A stretch of 64,000 nt of DNA from Muribaculum intestinale (GCF_002201515.1 NZ_CP021421.1:1550001-1614000), one strand, 5' to 3'; counted from the first letter of the stretch, positions 37,394-45,856 are shown. Made by a program: numbers and translations. The notes: generated by a model from the letters alone, not told the origin.

Positions 37394-38716
37394 ATGAACA
37401 CGAGAAATTTCATACGACATATATATATTGCCGTGATTCTGTCAGGTATCTGCATTACCTCATGTGACAGTGATGATGCCATATCCGCCGACAGCCTTTA
37501 TTACAATATCGAGTTGTCGTCCGACTATCTTATTCCGTCTAAAGGTATCGATCCGACATCTTATGGAAATGGTAAGAAAGTAATAATCCGTGCCAACGGT
37601 CACTGGACAATCGAGCCGGTAGGCGACGATACGGGATGGATGAAGATATATCCCATGGAGGGTGATGATGACGGATGGCTGCGCCTGTATGCCGACGAAA
37701 ACACTCGCGCCTCGGAGCGTACGGCAGAATACATGATAAGTGTCAACGGCATCCCACAGGAAGAGACTTTGACTATAACCCAGGCTCCGGCACAGCCGTT
37801 TCTTAATATCAGTACATCTGCGCTGACATTCAAACGAATAGGCGGTGAACTTAGTGTGATAGTCGACACTAATGTCGACTGGGAATACAACATTGATGGC
37901 GAAGATGCTTCGCGGTTTGTGGCTACCTCATCCGACATGGCTTCATTGACAGTCAAGGCTATAGGTGTAAATGAGACCGGTGCCGACATATCGGCCGCAT
38001 TGATTTTGCGCGGTACTGGTGACAACAGCTCTGTGAACCGGGTCATATCCCTTACTCAGTTGTATGCCACATTCTTCGACGATTTCAGCTGGCTGAAAAG
38101 CGAAGCCGGGGTACTTGGATGGAAAATTGCAACAGGAAAGAAGGAGGTGCGCATAGACCAGTGGAGCGCCGAAGAGAAAGGTCATGGCTGGACATCGCTG
38201 TCGACATGGCTCTACTCGCGCACCGGTTTCATAAAGTTTGGCAAGGGTGGCTACGGAGGGGATGTTGCGTCGCCGTACATATCTGAAATCAGCGGGTCGG
38301 CCGATGTCACTATTTCATGGAACGCCCTCGGATATGTCACAGCCAAAAACGTGCACGATGATATTGACTATTATTTTGTAGGAATACTTGGCCCTGGCAA
38401 TATCACAGGCACCAGCTCAAACGGGACTTCAGGCGCCACGTTTATCTACAAAGATAGCGACGGAGAGTCAGTCATGCTCAATGCGGTCCGGTTTGAACTT
38501 GGTGCCGGCGCATGGTTTGACCCTGTAAACGATCCTACCGGAACGGAAGTGTGGACCTCTGCCACCTCGCTGTTTTCAATCAATGTAGAAGGCTTTACCT
38601 CTGAGTCACGGGTAGTATTCGTAACCGGTACGGGTTCTGTCGACAACGCATATCAAAACAGTAATTCCAAGAACTCACGCCTCTTTGTCGACAATTTTAA
38701 AATTGTTGAAAACTGA
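37394..38716 (+). CDS. BACON-type surface lipoprotein
   Basis: A 440-residue lipoprotein (ICITSC lipobox). Two immunoglobulin-like BACON repeats can be seen at about residues 25-133 (VIIRANGHWTIEPVGDDTGW, EETLTITQAPA) and 135-225 (ISTSALTFKRIGGELSVIV, NVDWEYNI). The C-terminal part from FFDDFSWLKSEAG onward is a beta-rich domain that looks like a carbohydrate- or ligand-binding sandwich, which I do not recognise. Proteins in this slot (after susC/susD) are usually surface glycan-binding proteins or their equivalents. It ends 17 bases before a strong terminator. Confidence 0.8.
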   Translation: MNTRNFIRHIYIAVILSGICITSCDSDDAISADSLYYNIELSSDYLIPSKGIDPTSYGNGKKVIIRANGHWTIEPVGDDTGWMKIYPMEGDDDGWLRLYADENTRASERTAEYMISVNGIPQEETLTITQAPAQPFLNISTSALTFKRIGGELSVIVDTNVDWEYNIDGEDASRFVATSSDMASLTVKAIGVNETGADISAALILRGTGDNSSVNRVISLTQLYATFFDDFSWLKSEAGVLGWKIATGKKEVRIDQWSAEEKGHGWTSLSTWLYSRTGFIKFGKGGYGGDVASPYISEISGSADVTISWNALGYVTAKNVHDDIDYYFVGILGPGNITGTSSNGTSGATFIYKDSDGESVMLNAVRFELGAGAWFDPVNDPTGTEVWTSATSLFSINVEGFTSESRVVFVTGTGSVDNAYQNSNSKNSRLFVDNFKIVEN

Positions 38717-38732
38717 CGGCAGACTCTATTTT

Positions 38733-38784
38733 TATCCAATAACAAATGCCCGGCTGATTTCAGCCGGGCATTTGTTATTGGATA
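38733..38784. terminator. Bidirectional terminator with 24-bp perfect stem
   Basis: Bases 38733-38756 and 38761-38784 are perfect inverted repeats (24 bp) around an ATTT loop, with AACAAATGCCCGGCTG at the core. It separates the convergent lipoprotein and sigma-factor genes and can act in both directions. Confidence 0.9.
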
Positions 38785-38791
38785 CTTTATG

Positions 38792-39358
38792 TCATACAAA
38801 CAGAACCATCACATCCATGAGTTTCCGTAACTCGTTCAATGCTTTGCCGATGTGGTACTGGACTGTGCGCGGACTTATGTCGAGATGTCGGGCTATCTCT
38901 GCATATGTCATTTCGTCGTATCGGCTCATCATGAATATGCGCTTGCGTAATTCCGGCATGCGTTCGATGGCAATGTCAATCATTTCTACCAGTTCTGTGG
39001 TAGTTACTTTCATCGAGCTGTCGGGAGCATGCTGAGGCTCTTTTTCCATCTGTTGCCGGGCATAGCCACGCTCGACTTTGCGGTGGCGGAACAGTGTGAG
39101 AATCTCGTTCCGTGTCATTCGGAACAGATATGCCTTCAGCGAGCATATGTTTGTCAGCAGCTCACGCCGCTCCCACAGACGGGAGAATACATTCTGGGTG
39201 ATATCTTCGGCTTCTTTTTCATTTCCTGAAAAATGCAATGCTAAGTCGTAGACTCTTGCAGAATAGCGTATATAGAGAAGGCCGAGCGCACCGGAATCGC
39301 CCTTATGCACTCGCTCAAGCAATTGGACGTCGGAGGATTCTTTCGGATTTTCCTGCAT
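38792..39358 (-). CDS. ECF sigma-70 factor (Bacteroidetes expansion type)
   Basis: A 188-residue extracytoplasmic-function sigma factor. Region 2 is seen as LYIRYSARVYDLALHF and EAEDITQNVFSRLWERR, and region 4 as MPELRKRIFMMSRYDEMTYAEIARHLDISPRTVQYH, a helix-turn-helix contacting the -33 region. In this group the partner is a FecR anti-sigma and a SusC with an STN domain. That partner set lies upstream on the opposite strand (31097-35764), so this factor is the probable partner, though inverted and distal. It ends 8 bases from the palindromic terminator. Confidence 0.93.
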   Translation of the reverse strand: MQENPKESSDVQLLERVHKGDSGALGLLYIRYSARVYDLALHFSGNEKEAEDITQNVFSRLWERRELLTNICSLKAYLFRMTRNEILTLFRHRKVERGYARQQMEKEPQHAPDSSMKVTTTELVEMIDIAIERMPELRKRIFMMSRYDEMTYAEIARHLDISPRTVQYHIGKALNELRKLMDVMVLFV

Positions 39359-39380
39359 TTTTATGCCGTTTCTTATTATT

Positions 39381-39411
39381 CAAAGATACGTAAATTATAT
39401 CTGTCACACAA
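39381..39411 (-). promoter_or_regulatory. Predicted promoter of the ECF sigma gene
   Basis: The minus strand has TATCTTTG (39388-39381), an exact TAnnTTTG box, with CTTG near 39411-39406 as a weak -33 element. The start codon at 39358 follows by only 22 bases. Confidence 0.5.
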
Positions 39412-39503
39412 GTGAATCGGAGGTTATTTTATACAGCTCTATGTAATTTATTCATGAAAAATATGGAATATGCTTTCAATCTTCATGAATTAAAACCGAA
39501 GTA

Positions 39504-39537
39504 TTTGCCTGTTATTTGAGAAAAGATGGTAAATTTG
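39504..39537 (+). promoter_or_regulatory. Predicted rsmA promoter
   Basis: TTTG at 39504-39507, a 22-nt spacer and TAAATTTG at 39530-39537 (exact TAnnTTTG). It lies 30 bases before the rsmA ATG. Confidence 0.6.
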
Positions 39538-39567
39538 TTGTTTGAATATTAATAAACTGCTTTTCGC

Positions 39568-40389
39568 ATGGCAAACAACGGCAAAGTACGGCCCAAAAAG
39601 GCTTTGGGACAGCACTTCCTTACCGACGAGAGTGTGTCGAGGCGTATCGCCGACACCCTGTCGGGGTATGTAGGCACTCCGGTCATAGAAGTAGGGCCGG
39701 GCATGGGTATGCTCACCAAGTATCTGATTGCCGACGGCCATGATGTGACGGTTGTCGAAATCGACGGCGAGAGCATAGATTACCTGCGCGAGAACTTTCC
39801 TCAGTTGCAGGGCGAACGCATAATCGACGGCGATTTCCTGCAGATGGATCTGGCTGACAAAATGGGGTATAAGCCTTTCTGTGTTATTGGCAATTATCCC
39901 TATAATATATCGTCGCAGATATTCTTCAAGGTGCTTGACTACAAGGATATGATACCCTGCTGTAGCGGTATGCTTCAGCGAGAGGTGGCCGAGCGTCTTG
40001 CAGCGGCCCCGGGTACTAAAGCGCGCGGCATACTGAGTGTGTTGCTCCAGGCGTGGTACGATGTGAAGTATCTGTTTACTGTTGACGAGCATGTGTTTAA
40101 CCCCCCGCCAAAGGTAAAGTCGGGTGTGATAATAATGACACGCAACGATGTGACCGATCTCGGCTGCGACGAGCGTCTGTTTCGCACTATCGTCAAGACC
40201 ACATTCGGCCAGCGCCGCAAGACTCTGCGCAACTCCATACGCGGCCTGTTGCCAGCGGGAGCGCCTCTGCCAGAATCTCCGCTTTGGGCAAAACGTCCCG
40301 AGCAATTGTCGGTGGCCGATTTTGTCGAGTTGACCAATCTTGCATCCGGTGTAAGAAGCGCTGTATCCGGCTCTATAAACGAACTTTGA
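39568..40389 (+). CDS. rsmA: 16S rRNA (adenine1518/1519-N6)-dimethyltransferase
   Basis: KsgA-type enzyme that dimethylates two adjacent adenines near the 3' end of 16S rRNA, a late step of 30S assembly. The N-terminal KKALGQHFLTDE is diagnostic, SAM loop VIEVGPGMGMLTKYL follows, and the catalytic motif IV is NYPYNISSQIFF. The C-terminal helical domain has FGQRRKTLRNSIR. Its 273 residues are normal. Its TGA overlaps the mgtE ATG (TGATG), so mgtE is translationally coupled. Confidence 0.97.
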   Translation: MANNGKVRPKKALGQHFLTDESVSRRIADTLSGYVGTPVIEVGPGMGMLTKYLIADGHDVTVVEIDGESIDYLRENFPQLQGERIIDGDFLQMDLADKMGYKPFCVIGNYPYNISSQIFFKVLDYKDMIPCCSGMLQREVAERLAAAPGTKARGILSVLLQAWYDVKYLFTVDEHVFNPPPKVKSGVIIMTRNDVTDLGCDERLFRTIVKTTFGQRRKTLRNSIRGLLPAGAPLPESPLWAKRPEQLSVADFVELTNLASGVRSAVSGSINEL

Positions 40390-41756
40390 TGAAAGAACAT
40401 TCTTCCGAATATCTGGACAGCCTTAAGGCTATAATAGAGCGGCACGACGAGGAGGAGGCACGCAAGGCAATAGCCGACCTCCATCCGGCCGATATCGCCG
40501 AGCTGTATCAGGACCTTGACCTTGAAGAGGCGGAATTCCTCTATCGGCTGCTCGACGACGAGACTGCGGCCGATGTGCTGATGGAGCTTGACGAGGATGA
40601 CCGTCACAAACTGCTTAGCGCGATGTCGACCGAAGATATCGCCCGGCAGGTAGTGCACCTCGACACTGACGATGCCGTCGACATCATACAGGAACTCGAC
40701 GAGGAGGACCGCGACGAGATTCTGGCCCATATAGACGACGTGGAGCAGGCCGGCGACATCATTGACCTGCTTAAATATGACGAGGACACCGCCGGCGGCC
40801 TTATGGGCACCGAGATGATTGTGGTCAACGAGAACTGGTCGATGCCCCAATGCATCCAGGAGATGCGTCGTCAGGCCGAGAATCTCGACGACATATATTA
40901 TGTGTACGTTGTCGACAATGATTACCGTCTGCTCGGAGTGCTCCCTCTGAAAAAGATGCTTACCCATCCGTCAGTAAGCAAGATAAAGCATGTGATGGAG
41001 ACCGACCCTGTGGCAGTTAAGACCGATACTCCGATTGACGACCTGACCCTCGACTTCGAGAAGTATGACCTCGTGGCCATGCCTGTGGTGGATTCGATAG
41101 GGCGTCTGGTAGGGCAGATTACCGTCGACGATGTTATGGATGAGGCGCGCGAGCAGAGCGAGCGTGACTATCAGCTGGCATCGGGTCTGTCGGGCGACGT
41201 GGAGAGCGACGACACTCTGTTTACCCAGACCAAGGCGCGCCTGCCGTGGCTTCTCATCGGCATATTGGGTGGTATAGGCAACTCGCTGATTCTCGGTAAT
41301 TTTGAAGGCGCGTTTGCGGTCAATCCGGCCATGGCCCTGTTTATCCCCCTTATAGGCGGTACAGGCGGAAATGTGGGTATACAGTCGTCGGCTATCATCG
41401 TACAGGGCCTTGCCAATGGCTCTCTCGATGTGAAATCGTCGGCTAAACAGATATTCAAGGAGTTGGGCGTAGGCCTTCTCAATGCCAGCATCATATCGCT
41501 GCTGGTATTTGTCTACAATGTATTTGCGCTTGGTCCTACGCAAGTGACTACCATAGCGGTGTCGCTGTCGCTCTTTGCAGTAGTGGTGTTCGCCTCCGTA
41601 TTCGGCACATTCGTGCCTCTGACCCTCGAGAAATTCAAAATAGATCCGGCCCTTGCGACAGGCCCGTTCATCTCCATCACCAACGATATTATAGGCATGG
41701 TAATCTATATGCTTATCTCCTCGTCGCTCCTGGCGGCTTTCGGCACGGTGGCATGA
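40389..41756 (+). CDS. mgtE: Magnesium transporter MgtE
   Basis: A Mg2+ channel with an N-terminal helical domain (about 1-130, acidic, LHPADIAELYQDLD), two CBS domains (about 135-255) that sense cytoplasmic Mg2+, a plug helix and five membrane helices with the family motif GGTGGNVGIQSSAI near 322-335. The start at 40389 (MKEHSSEYLD) gives 455 residues; the frame is open further upstream inside rsmA, but that start would not fit the family. The acidic cytoplasmic domain supports Mg2+ gating. Confidence 0.95.
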   Translation: MKEHSSEYLDSLKAIIERHDEEEARKAIADLHPADIAELYQDLDLEEAEFLYRLLDDETAADVLMELDEDDRHKLLSAMSTEDIARQVVHLDTDDAVDIIQELDEEDRDEILAHIDDVEQAGDIIDLLKYDEDTAGGLMGTEMIVVNENWSMPQCIQEMRRQAENLDDIYYVYVVDNDYRLLGVLPLKKMLTHPSVSKIKHVMETDPVAVKTDTPIDDLTLDFEKYDLVAMPVVDSIGRLVGQITVDDVMDEAREQSERDYQLASGLSGDVESDDTLFTQTKARLPWLLIGILGGIGNSLILGNFEGAFAVNPAMALFIPLIGGTGGNVGIQSSAIIVQGLANGSLDVKSSAKQIFKELGVGLLNASIISLLVFVYNVFALGPTQVTTIAVSLSLFAVVVFASVFGTFVPLTLEKFKIDPALATGPFISITNDIIGMVIYMLISSSLLAAFGTVA

Positions 41757-41824
41757 GCAAAATGCCGGACATGAATGTTTTACTATCAATCACCCTCTAA
41801 ATCAATATTCAACAATATAAAATT

Positions 41825-42397
41825 ATGGAAAAAATCGAACCCGGAAAATATGTTGAGATGGTATACGACCTCTCTGTAGTAACACCCGACGGTGAAGAAC
41901 TGGTACATAAGGTAGAGCCCGACAGCCCCGAGCGCATAGTGTTTGGAGTTACTAAGGGTGTAATCGTTCCCCTTGAAAAGGCAATCGAAGGTCTTAAGAA
42001 AGGTGATGCATTTGATGTTAAGGTTAGCGCGGCCGAAGGCTTCGGCCCTCACGACCCCGAGCAGGTGGCTCATCTCGACAAGTCGATTTTCGAAGTCGAG
42101 GGAAAATTTGATGATGAATACGTGACCGTAGGCAACTATATTCCGATGATGACAGCCGAGGGATACCGTATCAACGGAAAGGTGCTTGAAATCACAGACA
42201 AAGAGGTGGTGATGGACTTCAACCATCCCCTTGCCGGCAAGGACGTGCGCTTCCGTGGCACTATCGCCGAGGTGCGCGAGGCCACTCCTGAAGAACTGCA
42301 TCCGGCTCATGGCGGTTGCGGCGGTTGCTCGGGATGCGGCTCCGATGAAGACGGCGAGTGCGGCTGCAACGACGGCAGTTGCGGTGGTTGCCACTGA
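41825..42397 (+). CDS. SlyD-type FKBP peptidyl-prolyl isomerase with Cys-rich tail
   Basis: A 190-residue chaperone-isomerase. The FKBP core (VYDLSVVTPDGEELVHKV, GVIVPLEKAIEGLKKGD, FGPHDPEQV) is interrupted by the IF chaperone flap (about 75-125), as in SlyD, and the core closes with NHPLAGKDVRFRGTI. The last 32 residues form a histidine- and cysteine-rich metal tail (about ten cysteines, HGGCGGCSGCGS), comparable with the SlyD nickel-binding tail. It may help fold proteins and store or insert nickel or another metal. Its 68-base gap from mgtE suggests its own control. Confidence 0.92.
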   Translation: MEKIEPGKYVEMVYDLSVVTPDGEELVHKVEPDSPERIVFGVTKGVIVPLEKAIEGLKKGDAFDVKVSAAEGFGPHDPEQVAHLDKSIFEVEGKFDDEYVTVGNYIPMMTAEGYRINGKVLEITDKEVVMDFNHPLAGKDVRFRGTIAEVREATPEELHPAHGGCGGCSGCGSDEDGECGCNDGSCGGCH

Positions 42398-42420
42398 TTA
42401 TCCTATATTAATCACGGTCG

Positions 42421-42465
42421 AGGCCGACAAGCGCGATAGATACAAAGTATCGGCCTTGTTGGCCT
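42421..42465 (+). terminator. Hairpin after the SlyD-like gene
   Basis: AGGCCGACAAG (42421-42431) pairs with CTTGTTGGCCT (42455-42465) with one G-T, and an inner GATAC/GTATC hairpin at 42439-42451 stacks inside it. There is no clear T-run, so the terminator role is moderate. Confidence 0.5.
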
Positions 42466-42514
42466 TGGCTGCATTTACAACATTTCGGTAAATAAATCAC
42501 GACAGTTACTTATC

Positions 42515-43204
42515 ATGAAACCTAAACTTGTCATATCCACCGGTGCCGGCATGAGCGCCGAGAGTGGAATCTCCACGTTCCGTGATGCAGGCGGCCTTTG
42601 GGAGAAATATCCCGTGATGCAGGTGGCAAGTGCCGACGGCTATGCCGCAAATCCTGCGCTCGTACATGAATTTTACAATCAGCGGCGCCACGATCTGCTG
42701 AAAGCCGAGCCCAATGCCGGTCATCTCGGGCTGGTTGATCTCGAACAGTGGTACGATGTATACGTCATTACTCAGAATGTCGATGACCTCCATGAGCGTG
42801 CCGGCAGCAAGAATGTGCTTCATCTTCATGGCGAGCTTATGAAAGTGCGTGCCATTGATGATGAGACAAAGGTGTACACTCTTCATCCAGGGGCGCTCGA
42901 CACTACTCCCGATACCGTAATCGACGGACACCGTGTGCGGCCTCATATCGTGTTTTTCCAGGAAGCCGTGCCCAATATAGAGCCGGCCATACAGCTTGTG
43001 AGCGAGGCCGATGTGTTTGTCGTAATAGGCACATCGCTCAATGTATATCCTGCTGCAGGTCTGCTCCATTATGTGCGTCCCGGCACTCCGGTATACTATA
43101 TCGACCCGCATCCGGCATCGGTGCCGGCTGGTGTTACCGTTCTACCCCTTCCGGCCACACAAGGCGTAGCGCGTCTCGCCGCCATGCTGAATCCCGTACG
43201 CTAA
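42515..43204 (+). CDS. Sir2-family NAD-dependent protein deacylase
   Basis: A 229-residue sirtuin that removes acyl groups from lysines with NAD. The NAD loop GAGMSAESGISTFRD is at residues 10-24, TQNVDDLH at 86-93 and the catalytic His at 105 (LHLHGEL). Residues Y54 and R57 (FYNQRR) match the YxxR pair by which CobB and SIRT5 prefer succinyl or malonyl groups. The four zinc-binding cysteines of most sirtuins are absent: no Cys follows His105 where the zinc ribbon should be. Such zinc-less short forms occur in Bacteroidetes. The substrate preference is inference. Confidence 0.92.
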   Translation: MKPKLVISTGAGMSAESGISTFRDAGGLWEKYPVMQVASADGYAANPALVHEFYNQRRHDLLKAEPNAGHLGLVDLEQWYDVYVITQNVDDLHERAGSKNVLHLHGELMKVRAIDDETKVYTLHPGALDTTPDTVIDGHRVRPHIVFFQEAVPNIEPAIQLVSEADVFVVIGTSLNVYPAAGLLHYVRPGTPVYYIDPHPASVPAGVTVLPLPATQGVARLAAMLNPVR

Positions 43205-43285
43205 TCTGAATCCCCTTCTTGTCACATCGGCTCTGATTCCCCCTTTGCATGCATCGGTTTGCATGGAGTTGAGTGGCTGAAAATG

Positions 43286-43323
43286 AAAAAAACGAACTCA
43301 GATTTTATTCTGAATTCGCTTTT
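43286..43323 (-). terminator. Terminator after hepT (possibly bidirectional)
   Basis: CGAACTCAGA (43293-43302) pairs with TCTGAATTCG (43309-43318) with one mismatch. An A-run at 43286-43292 gives the T-run on the minus strand, and CTTTT follows on the plus strand, so it can serve both hepT and the sirtuin gene. Confidence 0.65.
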
Positions 43324-43342
43324 GGTGTGGTATGCCGCCAAA

Positions 43343-43696
43343 TTATCGAACTTCCTGAGAGGATTCGATGAGTTTTGTGACCTCGGATTTTAATAAAGGC
43401 AAATGGTTGATTACAATTGCCCATATTAAGTCTTCTCTTAAGCTGTCGTATCCGTGGATGAGATAATTGCGTGTGTTGACAATTCTTCGGGCAGATGTGA
43501 TTTGGATATTTGGAGATATTTTCAAGATGCGGTTCATCGCTTCTCCAATTATTGCAATTTCCCATTGCACGGCGCTGCGGAAACAGGTGTCCTCACAGAA
43601 TGTCTTAAACTCTTTTGGTCGTGATGAGCAGAATAATTCAATGTTCTCCACTGATTTAAGTATATCATTCAGCGATTTGAGAATTTGCTCATCCAT
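43343..43696 (-). CDS. hepT: HEPN toxin HepT (type VII toxin-antitoxin)
   Basis: A 117-residue HEPN-domain protein of the HepT/DUF86 family, an RNase toxin in the MntA/HepT pairs. The catalytic motif RX4HXY is present exactly as RNYLIHGY near residues 73-80; the final Tyr is the residue that MntA modifies by AMPylation in studied pairs. It overlaps the mntA stop by 8 bases, so the antitoxin gene comes first and both are co-translated. Confidence 0.9.
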   Translation of the reverse strand: MDEQILKSLNDILKSVENIELFCSSRPKEFKTFCEDTCFRSAVQWEIAIIGEAMNRILKISPNIQITSARRIVNTRNYLIHGYDSLREDLIWAIVINHLPLLKSEVTKLIESSQEVR

Positions 43697-43988
43697 ATAT
43701 CAGGTGTTTTGTGTTGTCAAGTTCTTTGCGGAAATATTTGTTTTTGATAGCTGTTTCATCAACCAAGTCGACCTTTCTCCCGAGTAGTAATTGGAGATCT
43801 TCGACGAAATCAAAAAAAGTTACAAACAAATCCTGAATTTGGTCGTAGTGAAAAATGACAGAGAAATCAACGTCGCTGTCATCATTGAAGCGCGGAGTTA
43901 GTATAGAGCCGAACACCCACAGTTTGGCCACCTTGTATTTTTTACACAAAGCTATAATCTTGTCTATGTTCATCTCTATAAGTTTCAT
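43689..43988 (-). CDS. mntA: Nucleotidyltransferase antitoxin MntA
   Basis: A 99-residue minimal nucleotidyltransferase. The motif GSX10DXD is exact: GSILTPRFNDDSDVD near residues 27-41, with the third carboxylate probably D75 in KVDLVDE. In characterised pairs it transfers AMP groups to HepT and thereby neutralises it. It is 36 bases from the tRNA terminator, so the module sits directly behind a tRNA gene. An internal ATG at residue 6 is an alternative start. Confidence 0.9.
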   Translation of the reverse strand: MKLIEMNIDKIIALCKKYKVAKLWVFGSILTPRFNDDSDVDFSVIFHYDQIQDLFVTFFDFVEDLQLLLGRKVDLVDETAIKNKYFRKELDNTKHLIYG

Positions 43989-44023
43989 CGACGCAAATAT
44001 AATTATTTACAATTATATAACAA

Positions 44024-44053
44024 AAAGGCGAATCGAAATTTCGATTCGCCTTT
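44024..44053 (-). terminator. Perfect 15-bp palindromic terminator of tRNA-Ala
   Basis: AAAGGCGAATCGAAA and TTTCGATTCGCCTTT are exact inverted repeats directly after the tRNA 3' end on the minus strand, followed by TTTTG. It also isolates the toxin-antitoxin pair from tRNA transcription. Confidence 0.88.
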
Positions 44054-44129
44054 GGTGGAGTATAGCGGACTCGAACCGCTCACCTCGACACTGCCAGTGT
44101 CGCGCTCTAGCCAGATGAGCTAATACCCC
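44053..44129 (-). tRNA. tRNA-Ala (GGC)
   Basis: Seventy-seven bases on the minus strand with encoded CCA. The acceptor stem GGGGTAT pairs with ATACTCC (one G-T), the T-arm has GGTTCGAGTCC, and the anticodon stem CGACA/TGTCG closes a CTGGCAG loop with anticodon GGC, which reads alanine codons GCC and GCU. Confidence 0.96.
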
Positions 44130-44146
44130 GATGCGCTTTTGCGATG

Positions 44147-44177
44147 CAAAGTTAATATAATATTTTATTATTTGCAA
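44147..44177 (-). promoter_or_regulatory. Predicted tRNA-Ala promoter
   Basis: On the minus strand TTGC (44177-44174), a 19-nt spacer and TAACTTTG (44154-44147), an exact TAnnTTTG box, 18 bases before the tRNA 5' end. Confidence 0.65.
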
Positions 44178-44288
44178 GACAATGCGCTATTTTTTTGTGA
44201 TTATCGTTGAAATGAGAAATCTTTAGACAAGCATCTTGGATGCAATCTTGAATTCTGTCCGGGATTGTGCATGTCCTCAGATGGAATG

Positions 44289-45827
44289 TCAGGGTATGGT
44301 GACGGAAAAATGAGGGTTTGGAGTATGCTGCGCACGTATTATATCTGTCATGCGCGCTACGATGTCGGGGTGCTGTGCCGCCACGTCATTATCCTCATGT
44401 ATATCAGTAGCAAGGTCATAGAGATAAGGTTCACCCTTCTTTACAACCATCTTCCAGTTGCCCATACGGAGGCCTATCTGGTCGGTCTCGTCAAATTCCC
44501 AGTACAGGAATTCATGAGCTTGCTGCCCTTCGGTTCCCATCAGTGTAGGGGCGAAGGATATGCCGTCGAAGTAATCGGTGCTCTTCTCTTTGTTTGCATA
44601 TTTTCCGGCATAATTGTCTACGCCGATGAGGTCGCAAAATGTAGGCATTATATCATAGAACGCACATTGATGGTCGGTAACGCTTCCTGACTGAATCTTC
44701 CCGGGCCAACGCGCGATGAAGGGCACACGTATGCCACCTTCGTAACATTGGCGCTTGAGTCCGCGCAACTGTCCGTCGCGCCCGAAGAATTCAGGATCCG
44801 CACCACCCTCCTCATGGGGGCCGTTATCGCTGGTGAATATTACCAGGGTGTTGTCGTCCAGTCCCTTCTCTTTAAGTTTTGCAAGTACTTCGCCTACGTA
44901 ATGGTCGAGGCGCGTAATCATTCCTGCAAACTGTGCGTGGGTATGTACCGACGGATTGTATCGGGAGCCTTCCTGACCTCCCCAGGTCTTGTCTTCGAAG
45001 AACCGTCGGTGATAGTCGAGGAGTATGGAGTCGCGGGGCTGTGCCAGTTCGGCATGCGGTAGTGTATATGTAAGAATGCCGAAGAATGGTCGGCCCTCTT
45101 CCTGACGGTCAAGCCAGTCCATCGCCTCTTGGTGTATCATATCGGCCGAGTATTGTGTACGCTTGAAATAATCATCGCCATACATGGGGTAGGGGATGTT
45201 GTCCTCCATCGTTACGCGCACCACTGTTGTGTCACCCTTGGCCGGATTGTAGCGGTTGAGGAAGTTAGGATAGTACAGATGGGCCTGGAACTGGCATATG
45301 TAGCCGTAGAATTCGTCTATCCCCCTTTTGTCGGGAGTCGACACCGAGCCTTCGTATCCTCCGGCCCACTTGCCGAACATGCCGGTAGTGTAGCCGTTAT
45401 CTTTCATTATTTCAGGGAGGATGATATGTCCGGGGTCATATGGGTGCTGTCCTACTACGGTGTATTCATCGTTGTCGCCATATTTCATCATAGGCACATC
45501 GCGCCAATATTCCTTATTGCCCCTTACCTCACAGTGTCCCGAGTGTTGTCCGGTCATAAACGAAGCGCGCGATGGAGCGCTGACCGGGCTTCCCGCATAA
45601 GCCTGTGTAAAGCGCATGCCTTCGGATGCCATATTGTCGATATGCGGAGTACTGATGTATTTCTGGCCATAGCAACCCAAATCACCATACCCCATGTCGT
45701 CACACATTATATATATGATATTGGGTTTGGCGGCAGTCGTCGTTTCGCTTTTCTGCGCCCATCCCGGTATGGCTGTAACACACAGTCCCATCAAGACTGT
45801 GCTTTCTAATGACGAAAAAATTTTCAT
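44289..45827 (-). CDS. Serine-type sulfatase (arylsulfatase family S1)
   Basis: A secreted sulfatase that removes sulfate from glycans or other esters. The start at 45827 (MKIFSSLESTVLMG) gives a signal peptide ending near GWAQ and 512 residues; the longer frame upstream is an out-of-frame shadow of the mutS region. The metal-site motif YIMCDDMGYGDLGCYG is near residue 38. The formylglycine motif is S-A-P-S-R (SPVSAPSRASFMTG near 84), with Ser where other sulfatases have Cys, so it needs an anaerobic sulfatase-maturing radical SAM enzyme. Other motifs (TSDNGPHEEGG, LRGLKRQCYEGG) fit. The substrate is unknown. Confidence 0.93.
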   Translation of the reverse strand: MKIFSSLESTVLMGLCVTAIPGWAQKSETTTAAKPNIIYIMCDDMGYGDLGCYGQKYISTPHIDNMASEGMRFTQAYAGSPVSAPSRASFMTGQHSGHCEVRGNKEYWRDVPMMKYGDNDEYTVVGQHPYDPGHIILPEIMKDNGYTTGMFGKWAGGYEGSVSTPDKRGIDEFYGYICQFQAHLYYPNFLNRYNPAKGDTTVVRVTMEDNIPYPMYGDDYFKRTQYSADMIHQEAMDWLDRQEEGRPFFGILTYTLPHAELAQPRDSILLDYHRRFFEDKTWGGQEGSRYNPSVHTHAQFAGMITRLDHYVGEVLAKLKEKGLDDNTLVIFTSDNGPHEEGGADPEFFGRDGQLRGLKRQCYEGGIRVPFIARWPGKIQSGSVTDHQCAFYDIMPTFCDLIGVDNYAGKYANKEKSTDYFDGISFAPTLMGTEGQQAHEFLYWEFDETDQIGLRMGNWKMVVKKGEPYLYDLATDIHEDNDVAAQHPDIVARMTDIIRAQHTPNPHFSVTIP

Positions 45828-45856
45828 AATGGCAAATTTACAGTTTTTTTCCTGAA

